Of a stretch of DNA of 64,000 nt, positions 55,236 through 63,637 are shown piece after piece (positions within the stretch are counted from its first letter, which is position 1; each line of letters starts with the position of its first letter). The translations under genes and the position numbers were made by a program. The notes under the pieces are model-generated. The model had not been told where the DNA came from, searched no databases, and saw only the letters and a list, made by a program, of their open reading frames with translations. This DNA is from G963717155 sp963717155 (GTDB lineage Bacteria; Actinomycetota; Thermoleophilia; Gaiellales; JALYLC01): the NCBI GenBank assembly GCA_963717155.1, contig OY970326.1, forward strand, positions 2,356,001 through 2,420,000, read 5' to 3'.

Positions 55236-55262
55236 GACAACGCGCGGCGGCCGGCTGTGACA
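55236..55262 (-). promoter_or_regulatory. ECF41-type autoregulatory promoter
   Basis: On the minus strand, TGTCACA (55262-55256), 16 bases, then TGTC (55239-55236), the same arrangement as upstream of YceI. It sits about 36 bases before the sigma factor ATG. Confidence 0.65.
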
Positions 55263-55462
55263 TACCGGAGGGCCGCGCCGACGCAGGGCCCTCCCGCTGC
55301 GACGACGGACGCCGCTTTCTGCGGTGTCGATCCCGATCACCCGGTCGGGGTGATGACTGGTGGCCTGAAGTCTGGCACCGTCCCCGTGTCGTTCCGCGAG
55401 AGGCCTCTGCGCTGCTCGACGCCCGCCTGGCCGGCCGACCGCGCGCGACCGAGGGAGACGTG

Positions 55463-56140
55463 ATGGGCGCTGCCATTGGACAGATCCTCGGGTACGGCGT
55501 CGGTGTCGCGCTCTCCCCGCTTCCGATCATCGCGATGGTGCTGATGCTGGCAACCCCGCGAGGCCGCAGCAACGGGCCCGCGTTTCTGCTCGGCTGGATC
55601 GCGGGCATCGCGATCATCGGCGGGATCACGCTCGCGATTGCCAGCGGGTCGTCGACGACGAGCTCCGGCGCGCCGTCGACGGGCGCGAGCTGGGTGAAGG
55701 TCGTGCTCGGTCTGCTGCTGCTGCTCGTCGCCGCGCAACAGTGGAAGGGCCGTCCCCAGGGCGACAGCGAGCCCGAGATGCCCAAGTGGATGCACGCCCT
55801 GGATTCGATCACGCCGATCAAGGCAGTCGGCCTCGGGGCGCTGCTGTCGGGACTCAATCCGAAGAACCTGCTGCTCGTGGTCGCCGCCGCTGCGGCGATT
55901 GCGAGCACCGACACCTCGACCTCCTCGCAGATCGTGGCGCTGATCGTGTTCATCGTGATCGGGTCGATCGGCGTGGGCGCGCCGGTCGCGATCTACTTCG
56001 GCATGGGCGACCGCTCGGCCTCGATCCTCGCGGGCCTGCGCGACTGGATGACCGCCCACAACGCGGCGATCATGACGGTGCTGTGCCTGGTCATCGGCGC
56101 CAAGCTGATCGGCGACGGAATCACGGGGCTGAGCATGTAG
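55463..56140 (+). CDS. GAP/Sap-family membrane protein
   Basis: 225 aa, six helices, LysE-like fold. Start region GQILGYGVGVALSPLPIIAM, then MLATPRGRSNGPAFLLGW, SITPIKAVGLGALLSGLNPKN and the end VIGAKLIGDGI are typical of the GAP (sulfolipid-1 addressing protein) family, thought to help lipid export. ATG 55463 has GGGAG upstream (GTG 55460 adjoins). It overlaps the end of the next, convergent gene by 20 bases. Confidence 0.88.
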   Translation: MGAAIGQILGYGVGVALSPLPIIAMVLMLATPRGRSNGPAFLLGWIAGIAIIGGITLAIASGSSTTSSGAPSTGASWVKVVLGLLLLLVAAQQWKGRPQGDSEPEMPKWMHALDSITPIKAVGLGALLSGLNPKNLLLVVAAAAAIASTDTSTSSQIVALIVFIVIGSIGVGAPVAIYFGMGDRSASILAGLRDWMTAHNAAIMTVLCLVIGAKLIGDGITGLSM

Positions 56141-56603
56141 CGCCCGTGTCGGGCTCGAGGAGCCAGTAGATCTCGGTCTCGAACAGGGCGGGATCCTGGC
56201 CCTCGATCCAGTGGCCGTAGATCTCCCAGCGGACTCCGCTCAGCGCATGCCCCTCGGCTGCGCACCAGTCCCGGACAGCGGCATGGGTCATCGCGAGGCC
56301 CGCCGCCGAGGGTGCGCCACGTGCGACGGCCAAGGCCGCCCGACCTGCCGGCAGCGACGAGGGAACGACTCGGCCTGCCTTCGCGAACGAGGCGCTCACC
56401 TCGGCACCCACCTCGACCCTCGGCACATCGTCCAGGTAGAGCATGACGTTCCGACCCGGCGCGAGGTCCGTCTCGCGGAGGAACGCCCACACCTCGGACA
56501 GGAGCTCGCCCCACAGCTCCGGGAACGCCTGCCAGGTCGTTGTCTCCGCCACCACGGCGGTGTGCGTGTGGGGCGTCGTCACGATTCGCACCGGGTCGTC
56601 CAT
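56121..56603 (-). CDS. GyrI-like small-molecule-binding domain protein
   Basis: 160 aa, ATG 56603 with GAAGGAGGGACG upstream. Matches GyrI-like/effector-binding domains (TAVVAETTTWQAFPELWGEL, NVMLYLDDVPRVEVG, LSGVRWEIYGHWIEGQDP, TEIYWLLEP). No DNA-binding domain. Ligand unknown. Confidence 0.8.
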   Translation of the reverse strand: MDDPVRIVTTPHTHTAVVAETTTWQAFPELWGELLSEVWAFLRETDLAPGRNVMLYLDDVPRVEVGAEVSASFAKAGRVVPSSLPAGRAALAVARGAPSAAGLAMTHAAVRDWCAAEGHALSGVRWEIYGHWIEGQDPALFETEIYWLLEPDTGATCSAP

Positions 56604-56671
56604 ACGTCCCTCCTTCTCGAGGCCGGTATCCTGCGCGAACCGCACGGCTGGCGCGACGGACGAGGGGCGAC

Positions 56672-57448
56672 ATGTTCGCTGCACTCGAGAACCCGATGCA
56701 CCCGGCGGCTCCGCGAGTGCCCGGCGCCGCAATCGCGCGCCCGTGGCCGAGGTTCGGCGCGGGCTGCCGCCGCGCCGACTTCTCGAGCCCCGTGGGTACG
56801 ATCCGCGCCGAGGCCTGCGCGCCGGTCCAGGGGCATACCGGACACCCTGCCGTGGTGGTGCTGTACGGCTGCGGCGGCTTCGGCGCCCTTGACCGTGGGC
56901 TCGCCGAGCAGCTGCCCCGGATCGGCGTTACCACGCTGTACGTCGACTACTTCTGGCCGACCCCTCCCCCGTCGCGTCGCGGATGGTGCGGCGGGGGAGC
57001 CCGGGGCGTCTTCGATACCTGGCGGAAGGAGGTCGTCGCGGCGGCGAGTGCGGCCGGACGCCTCCCCGGCGTGGCACCCGGACGGATCGGCGTGGTGGGC
57101 TGGTCGCTCGGTGCGGGCCTCGCGCTCGTGACCGCCGAGGACGGAGCTGCGCCCGGAACCCCGGCGCGGCCCCCGCGACTCTTTCGGGCCCTCGTCTCCT
57201 ACTCGGGCGGCGCGTTCGGGCCGGTGCTGAACGGCGTGGGGCGCCTGCCCCCGACGCTCGTGCTCTCGGCCGGCACCACCGATGCGGTGCCGCTCTCCGA
57301 CGCGCTCGCGCTGCACCGTTCGCTGGCGGCCCACCGCGTGCCCACGTCGCTGTACGTGTACCCGCACGGCAAGCACTCGTGGCCCGGCGCACAGGGACGG
57401 GCAGCACTGCGCCGCACCGAGGCGTTCCTCCGGCGATGGCTCGGCTGA
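56672..57448 (+). CDS. Dienelactone-hydrolase-like alpha/beta hydrolase
   Basis: 258 aa. Alpha/beta fold with VVVLYGCGGFG (oxyanion region), nucleophile in VVGWSLGAG, a likely acid in SAGTTDAVPL and His in YPHGKHSWPG. The nucleophile is Ser rather than the Cys of true dienelactone hydrolases. ATG 56672 begins after the divergent GyrI-like gene's start region. Confidence 0.82.
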   Translation: MFAALENPMHPAAPRVPGAAIARPWPRFGAGCRRADFSSPVGTIRAEACAPVQGHTGHPAVVVLYGCGGFGALDRGLAEQLPRIGVTTLYVDYFWPTPPPSRRGWCGGGARGVFDTWRKEVVAAASAAGRLPGVAPGRIGVVGWSLGAGLALVTAEDGAAPGTPARPPRLFRALVSYSGGAFGPVLNGVGRLPPTLVLSAGTTDAVPLSDALALHRSLAAHRVPTSLYVYPHGKHSWPGAQGRAALRRTEAFLRRWLG

Positions 57449-57458
57449 GCGGCCGTCG

Positions 57459-58477
57459 TCAGGCAGCCAGGAACCGCTTCACGTCGGCAGCTTCCCGCTC
57501 GAGCGCCCTCGCGGCCCGGGCGGCGACCTCTCCGAAGAGCTCGAGCGACACCGCCCCGCCCGGGAACCTCCAGGTGCCGACGGCTCGTCCTCTGACGAGC
57601 ACGAATGGCCGGAAGATGCCGTTGCTCGTCACGAGCCGGGTGTGGCCGGCGAGGATCGGCTCGCGTGACGTCCAACCCATCAGGACCGGCTCGAAAGCCC
57701 CGAGGAGCTTCGGGGCCGGGATCGCCGCGGGCGCGGGCCGCCCGGCGAGGTCGACGAGACCGTCGTCCCGCACGCTCGAGCTCGGAGGCGATCGCCGACA
57801 GGCCCGCGCGGACGTCGCGCAGCGGGAGTCCGGCCCAGCGTGCGAGATCCCGGTCGCTCGCGGGACCGTGGCCGACGAGGAAGCGGCGCGCGAGCTCGGC
57901 AAGCGCGCGGTCGCGATCGACCGGGTCGACCGGCCCGAGCCAGTCGCGCACCAGGACGAATGCCTGCTCCCGGCCGACCATCGGACCTCGCACCGTGTGC
58001 CCGCGCAGCGCCGAGCGCATCATGACGTGGGGGAACGCGGTCCCCGACCGTTGGCATGGACGCGGCCTCGAGCCGCTGGCGCAGGGCGCTGCGCGGGAGG
58101 GGCCCTTCATCCGCAAGCGCTCGCTCGACGACCCGGACGCGGCGTTCGGAATCGTCCGGCGACAGGCCCGCGACGGCCAGGGCCCTCGCGTTGGCCGTGC
58201 GCACCTGGGGTGTCGTCAGGGCCTGCAACCACGGGTAGTCCTCGCGCCGCACGAGGTGCAGCGTCCCGCGGTTGAGCCACGTGATCAGGAGCGAGCGATC
58301 GAGCGTGAACGCGTTGTGGACGTCGGCGACCGAGAGTCCCGCCGTCCGGGCTCGGATCGCCAGCTGCGCGCCGCGCAGATCCTGTGCCTGGATGCTCAGC
58401 AGCCGCTCGGCCACGACCACGGGATCGTCTGCGGGCGGCCCCGCGAGCCACTGGGCGGTGAGGCGCTCGGCGAGCAT
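57459..58477 (-). pseudogene. Winged-helix (AlkZ-like) protein, two one-base frameshifts
   Basis: From ATG 58477 the product begins AERLTAQWLAGPPADDP, RLLSIQAQDLRGAQLAIRAR and LITWLNRGTLHLV, as in winged-helix/AlkZ-like DNA glycosylase relatives. The frame shifts in the CCCC run at 58042-58045 (one extra base) to continue as AFPHVMMRSALRGHTVRG and RRFLVGHGPASDRDLARWAG. It shifts again near 57770-57780 to continue as DDGLVDLAGRP, LLGAFEPVLMGW and RLVTSNGIFRPFVLVRGRAVG. Removing one base at each site gives a normal 338-residue protein. Confidence 0.8.
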
Positions 58478-58516
58478 CACTGCATGGTGCACGCGGGCGA
58501 CGCGGGATGGTCGCGG

Positions 58517-60127
58517 ATGATCTCGGAGAGTAGGCTCCTCCGCGTGGGCGACGATCGGGATCGCGCGCAGGTCCGCCTGGCGGAGCTGCTGTCCGCGCTC
58601 TCGCTCGGTATCGACCTCGGATTCGGCCAGCCGATGGAGCACGTGCTGCGGCAGGTGCTGATCGCGCTCCGCCTCGCGGAGCTCCTCGAGCTCGACGAGC
58701 AGCAACGCGCGGTCGTCTACTACACGGCCCTCCTCGTCAACGTCGGTTGCCACTCCGATGCCCACGAGCAGGCGAAGTGGTTCGGCGACGACATCGGCCT
58801 CAAGGCCACGAAGTACGGCCCCGATGCTCGCAGCCTCGCCTCCGTCGTGTCGGTCGTGCGACGCCTGGGCACCGGCAATCCCCCGCTGCACCGACTGCGC
58901 ATCGGGCTGGAGTTCGCGGTCTCCGGGCACCGGGAGATCCTCGGGGTCGTCGCGGAGCACGCGCGCATCGCCGCGGCACTCGCCGAGCGCCTCGAGCTGC
59001 CCGAGGGAGTCAGCGAGAGCCTCATCGCCACGTACGAGCGCTGGGACGGGCGCGGCTGGCCCGATGGGCGCAAGGGAGACCAGATCCCCGCTCCCTCCCG
59101 GCTCGTGCAGGTCGCGGAGTTCGTCGAGGTCGCCCATCGCGTTGGGGGCGCCGAGGGCGCGATCGAGCTCGCGCAGGAGCGCAGCGGCAGCCAGTTCGAC
59201 CCGGCGATCTCGGCGCTGCTGTGCGCGGAGCCGGACACGATCTTCGCCGGGCTCGACTCGGTCGACTCCTGGGACACGGTGATCGGGGCCGAGCCCGCGC
59301 TCGCGGTCGTCGTCTCGGGCGAACGGTTCGACGCCGCGCTCGAGGCGCTCGCCGACTTCGCCGACGTGAAGTCGCCGTACTTCCTCGGCCACTCACGCGC
59401 CGTCTCGGAGCTCGCCGCGGAGGCTGCGCGCACGTTCGGACTTCCCGACGACGAGGTGCTCCTCCTGCGGCGCGCGGGGCTCGTCCACGACCTCGGCCGG
59501 CTCGGAGTCTCGAACGCGATCTGGGACAAGCGCGGGCCTCTCGGCGCGGGCGAGCGCGAACGCGTGCGGATGCATCCCTATCTCACCGAGCGCATGCTGC
59601 ATGCGTCCGGGACCCTCGCGCCGCTCGGGCACGTCATCGTGCAGCACGCGGAGCGCCCGGACGGCTCGGGCTATCCGCGGGGGCTCTCGGGGACCGCGAT
59701 CTCGCTGCCGGCACGGATCCTCGGCGCGGCGAACGTGTACCAGGCGATGCGCGAGCCGCGCCCGCACCGTCCGGAGCGGAGCGCGGAGGAGGCGGCAGCC
59801 GAGCTGCGGGCCGAGGGGAGCGCCGGCCGCCTCGACCCCGACGCGGCGGACGCGGTGCTCGCCACGGTGGGATATCGCGTGCCGCAGCGCCGCGGCGGGC
59901 CGGCGGGGCTGACCGCGCGCGAGGTCGAGGTGCTCCGGCTGCTCGCGCGCGGACTGTCCAACCGGGAGATCGCCGCGCGGCTCGTGATCTCACCCAAGAC
60001 CGCCGGGAACCACATCGAGCACATCTACGCGAAGATCGACGCCTCGAGCCGTGCCACGGCGAGCCTGTTCGCCATGCAGCACGGGCTCCTCCCCGACGTG
60101 GAGATCGCGACACCCGTCGCACGCTGA
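58517..60127 (+). CDS. HD-GYP-like protein with C-terminal LuxR DNA-binding domain
   Basis: 536 aa from ATG 58517 (GTG 58544 is possible). The first half is a degenerate HD-GYP-like domain (LLVNVGCHSDAHEQAKWFGD, ERWDGRGWPDGRKGDQIP). The second is a more regular one (RRAGLVHDLGRLGVSNAIWD, HPYLTERML, HAERPDGSGYPRGLSG). The end is a LuxR helix-turn-helix (LTAREVEVLRLLARGLSNRE, KTAGNHIEHIYAKIDA). The layout suggests a transcription factor controlled by a cyclic dinucleotide or by HD hydrolase activity. Divergent from the broken winged-helix gene, 39 bases apart. Confidence 0.9.
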   Translation: MISESRLLRVGDDRDRAQVRLAELLSALSLGIDLGFGQPMEHVLRQVLIALRLAELLELDEQQRAVVYYTALLVNVGCHSDAHEQAKWFGDDIGLKATKYGPDARSLASVVSVVRRLGTGNPPLHRLRIGLEFAVSGHREILGVVAEHARIAAALAERLELPEGVSESLIATYERWDGRGWPDGRKGDQIPAPSRLVQVAEFVEVAHRVGGAEGAIELAQERSGSQFDPAISALLCAEPDTIFAGLDSVDSWDTVIGAEPALAVVVSGERFDAALEALADFADVKSPYFLGHSRAVSELAAEAARTFGLPDDEVLLLRRAGLVHDLGRLGVSNAIWDKRGPLGAGERERVRMHPYLTERMLHASGTLAPLGHVIVQHAERPDGSGYPRGLSGTAISLPARILGAANVYQAMREPRPHRPERSAEEAAAELRAEGSAGRLDPDAADAVLATVGYRVPQRRGGPAGLTAREVEVLRLLARGLSNREIAARLVISPKTAGNHIEHIYAKIDASSRATASLFAMQHGLLPDVEIATPVAR

Positions 60128-60233
60128 GGCTCGCCGCAGACCAGGGCAAACCACCCCGGCATTGACCGAATTGGGGAAGGCCGCTACCCTCAAAACGGGC
60201 AGCGAGATCGCACGCGCCCTCGGAAGCGTCAGG

Positions 60234-61034
60234 ATGGGGGTCGCGCAGCGTATGGGGACGCAGTCGTCGGCGAACGGCGCCGTGGAGCTCCAATCGGTTC
60301 CGGTGCTGCTGTACCACAGCGTGTCTGATGACACGGGGAGCCTGTTCGTGACGTCGCCGCGGCGCTTCTCCGAGCACACCCGCGCGATCGTCGCTGCCGG
60401 ACGCACCGGGATGACCGCGGAGACGTTCGCAAACTGCCTGCAGGGAACCTCGCAGTGGCCCGAGAAGCCGATCGTGGTGACCCTCGACGACGGCCACCTC
60501 GACTCGGTGGATGCGCTCGAGACGCTGGCCGAGAACGGCCTGCCCGCCACCGTGTACGTCGCGACGAGCCTGATCGGCTCGTCCGGCCGGCTCGACGCCT
60601 CGGGCCTGCGCCACCTCGCCGACCTGCCGCACATCGAGATCGGCGCGCACAGCGTGCACCACGAACGGCTCGACGAGCTGCCGAGGCATATCGCCGAGCG
60701 CGAGATCCGAGACTCGCGCCGGTACCTCGAGGACATCACGCAGCAGCCGATCGGCTCGTTCGCCTACCCGTTCGGCGCGTACGACCGCTGGGTCCGCGAC
60801 GTCGTCGTCGACGCGGGCTTCGATTCGGCCGCGGCCGTCAAGGGCGCGCTCAGCCGCCCGGGTGACGATCCCCACGCCTTCGCGCGGCTCGCCGTGCTCT
60901 CCACGACCACCGCGCGCACCCTCGACCACTGGATGCAGGGGCGGGGCGCACCCGTCGTCAACGAGGGCGACCGGTGGTGGAAGTCGGCCGAACGCTCCGT
61001 GCGCCGCATGCGCCGGCGGCTGCAGCACATCTAG
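60234..61034 (+). CDS. Polysaccharide deacetylase family protein
   Basis: 266 aa from ATG 60234. NodB-type motifs: PVLLYHSVSDD, VVTLDDGHLDS (DD pair), IGAHSVHHERLDEL (HxxxH metal site) and GSFAYPFGAYD. No signal peptide, so it may act on a cytoplasmic or lipid-linked precursor. It precedes a set of glycosyltransferases and overlaps the end of the convergent GT2 gene by four bases. Confidence 0.9.
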   Translation: MGVAQRMGTQSSANGAVELQSVPVLLYHSVSDDTGSLFVTSPRRFSEHTRAIVAAGRTGMTAETFANCLQGTSQWPEKPIVVTLDDGHLDSVDALETLAENGLPATVYVATSLIGSSGRLDASGLRHLADLPHIEIGAHSVHHERLDELPRHIAEREIRDSRRYLEDITQQPIGSFAYPFGAYDRWVRDVVVDAGFDSAAAVKGALSRPGDDPHAFARLAVLSTTTARTLDHWMQGRGAPVVNEGDRWWKSAERSVRRMRRRLQHI

Positions 61035-62269
61035 GGTTCGCGGGGCTGCCCGTCGTCGTCGGCGCGCTCAGTCCTGACCCAGCTCTCGGCCCGGTGGGCG
61101 AAGATCCGGCGGACGCGCACGAGCTTGTGCAGCGCCAGTGCGGGCCCGTGGGCGAGCGCACGGTAGGCGGCCCCGGGCGCCTCGGCGGCCCAGAGCCCGA
61201 TCAGGACGAACCCGACGATCGCGGCGAGCGCGACGATCCACGGCAGCGCCACCCACCACGAGATCGCACCGAACGCAGCGAGCGCGGCGCTCGCGACCGT
61301 TCCGAGCGCGGCCACCCCTGCGAGCAGGCCGAGCGGTGGGACCACGAGCGCGAACGCGGACTCGAGCGACGAGAGCCGGCCGTGCCGGAGCCCATCTCGC
61401 AGCAGGGAGCGGCTCATCGTGCGCGCGACGTGCACCTTCCCCCCCTCCCAGCGCTCGCTCTGGAGCTCGGCAGCCCGTGCGTTCGGCGCCGTCGGGGAGC
61501 GAACGATCGCACCGCGAACGAACTCGATCCGCACACCCGCGAGGCGGAGCGCGATTGAGTACTCGAGGTCCTCCGTGCTGGTGAACGCATCCCACGGATG
61601 CGCCTCGAGCGTGCTGCGCCCGAGCAGCATGCCGTTGCCCTGCAGCGTGCTCGGCAGGTGCAGACGATGGCGTCCTGACGGCCGCACCCGATTGACGAGC
61701 AGGAACGCGGCCGCGCGCAGCTGCGAGCGGCTCGACGCGTCGGGCACGAGCAGCGATTCGCCCTGTGCGGCGCCTGCGCCGGCCTCGTACGCGGCGAGCA
61801 GCGACGCGAGGAACTCCGGATCCGCCACGGTGTCGGCGTCGACGACCACGAACGCATCGAGCGGCGCGCCCTCGGCGAGCAGCAGATCCATCGCCCAGCG
61901 AAGCGCCTGTCCCTTGCCACGCGCGTCCGGCGCATTGCGGACGAGCACGCGCGCACCGGCCGCCGCCGCGATCGACGCGGTCTCGTCCGTGCAGTTGTCG
62001 GCCACGACGACGACCGCGTAGCGCTCGCGCGCCACCGTCTGCGCGAGCAGGGCAGCGACGGTCCCGCCGATCGCCAGCGCCTCGTCGTGCGCCGGTACGA
62101 GGATGACCGCGCGCGACGCGGTCCGCACGGCGGCGGGCCGGCGCCGGGGGAGCACCCTGCCGACGGCGGCGGCGAGCGCGAGCAGCAGGAGGTAGACGGC
62201 GGCAAGCGCGACGAGACACCCCGAAGCGACGAGCACGACCGTGAGAATGTCCGTGGCGAGCTGCTGCAT
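61031..62269 (-). CDS. Membrane glycosyltransferase, family 2
   Basis: 412 aa from ATG 62269 (GTG 62284 is possible). N-terminal helix, GT-A domain (VILVPAHDEALAIGGTVAAL, VVVADNCTDET, DxD as VVDADTV, TSTEDLEYS and the Q/RxxRW-like SERWEGGK), then three C-terminal helices. Likely transfers a sugar to a lipid or growing polysaccharide at the membrane. Confidence 0.9.
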   Translation of the reverse strand: MQQLATDILTVVLVASGCLVALAAVYLLLLALAAAVGRVLPRRRPAAVRTASRAVILVPAHDEALAIGGTVAALLAQTVARERYAVVVVADNCTDETASIAAAAGARVLVRNAPDARGKGQALRWAMDLLLAEGAPLDAFVVVDADTVADPEFLASLLAAYEAGAGAAQGESLLVPDASSRSQLRAAAFLLVNRVRPSGRHRLHLPSTLQGNGMLLGRSTLEAHPWDAFTSTEDLEYSIALRLAGVRIEFVRGAIVRSPTAPNARAAELQSERWEGGKVHVARTMSRSLLRDGLRHGRLSSLESAFALVVPPLGLLAGVAALGTVASAALAAFGAISWWVALPWIVALAAIVGFVLIGLWAAEAPGAAYRALAHGPALALHKLVRVRRIFAHRAESWVRTERADDDGQPREP

Positions 62270-62388
62270 GGAGGTCAGCAGCACCCGGGCGCCGGCGTCG
62301 GCTCTGGTATTCTCGACGCGCTGCGCATGCCCGATTCCTCCCTGTTCTCCAGCCTAGCACGGCGATCTGGGCCGGCCCGAGCAGCGGA

Positions 62389-63618
62389 GTGAGTGGCGAT
62401 CCGGCGGCGCCGCCCGACGAGCGGCTCGCCGTCCTGGTGATCACCGCGCAGTTCCCGTACCCGCCGCGCTCCGGGTTCGCGATGCGCGTGTACCAGCTCG
62501 CGCGCCGGCTCGCCGCGCGGCACGACGTGACCATGCTGAGCTACGTCGACGGCGATCAGCTCTCACGGGTCGAGGAGCTGCGGCGTACCTTCGACGTCGA
62601 GGTGGTCGAGTGGCGCTCCCGGTCGGCGCCGGCGAAGCGCGCGGCGCAGCTGCTCTCGCTCGTCGGTCGTGCGCCGTACGTCAGTCGCGAGCTGTACACG
62701 CAGGACATGCAGCGAGCGATCGACCGGCTGTGCGCGAGGCGCTCCTTCGATGTCATCCAGCTCGAGTCGAGCCTGCTGTGCGCGTTCACGCTGCCCGCCG
62801 GCCCGCGCCTGATCCTCGACGAGCACAACCTCGAGTCGGAGGTGCACGCGCGCTCCGGCGAGCACGAGCGCTCACCCCTGCGAAGAGCATTCGGCGCGAT
62901 CGAGTCGGCGCGCCTCCGCCGCTTCGAGCGGACGTGGTGGCGCCGGGCCGACGGCTGCGTCGTCACCTCGCCGCGCGAGGAGCCCCTCGTCCGGGCACAC
63001 GCGCCCGACACGCCGATCGCCGTCGTGCCGAACGGCGTCGACCTCGATCACTTCCGGCCCGACGGGAGCCCGGCGCGGCCGGACACGGTCGTCTTCAACG
63101 GACGGCTCGACTACCGCCCGAACCTCGACGCGGCGAACTGGCTCGTCGACGACATCTGGCCGCGCGTGCTGCGACTGCGCCCGGAGGCCAGGCTGGCGAT
63201 CGTCGGACGCGGTGATGCGCGTGATCTGCAGCGCCTGGCGCGCCCGTCGGTCGAGGTCACCGGCGAGGTCCCCGAGGTGCTGCCCTACCTCGCGTCGGCC
63301 TCGGTCGTCGTCGTCCCGATCCGCATGGGCGGCGGAACGCGCCTGAAGGTCGTGGAAGGTCTCGCCATGGGGAAGGCGATGGTCTCCACGACGCTTGGCT
63401 GCGAGGGAATCGACGTGCGCGACGGGACGCACCTGCTCGTTGCCGACGACCCGCAGGCGTTCGCGCAGGCCGTCGCAGACGTGCTGGGAGATCGCGATCG
63501 GGCGGCTATGCTGGGAAGGCACGGACGCACGTTGATGGAGGATGAGTACTCGTGGGATATCGCCGACACCCGTCTGGCCGCGCTGTATGCGCGCGTCATG
63601 AACCGATCAGCCGCCTGA
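62389..63618 (+). CDS. Glycosyltransferase, family 4
   Basis: 409 aa GT-B enzyme. N-terminal domain AQFPYPPRSGFAMRVYQLAR; C-terminal domain VVPNGVDLDHFRP, VVFNGRLDYRPNLDAANWLV, VPIRMGGGTRLKVVEGLAMGKAM-type donor region (IRMGGGTRLKVVEGLAMG). The first Glu of the E-x7-E motif is replaced, as in several exopolysaccharide GT4 enzymes. GTG 62389. Part of the polysaccharide cluster that continues off the window. Confidence 0.93.
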   Translation: MSGDPAAPPDERLAVLVITAQFPYPPRSGFAMRVYQLARRLAARHDVTMLSYVDGDQLSRVEELRRTFDVEVVEWRSRSAPAKRAAQLLSLVGRAPYVSRELYTQDMQRAIDRLCARRSFDVIQLESSLLCAFTLPAGPRLILDEHNLESEVHARSGEHERSPLRRAFGAIESARLRRFERTWWRRADGCVVTSPREEPLVRAHAPDTPIAVVPNGVDLDHFRPDGSPARPDTVVFNGRLDYRPNLDAANWLVDDIWPRVLRLRPEARLAIVGRGDARDLQRLARPSVEVTGEVPEVLPYLASASVVVVPIRMGGGTRLKVVEGLAMGKAMVSTTLGCEGIDVRDGTHLLVADDPQAFAQAVADVLGDRDRAAMLGRHGRTLMEDEYSWDIADTRLAALYARVMNRSAA

Positions 63619-63637
63619 CACTCCCGCTAGGGGACGT

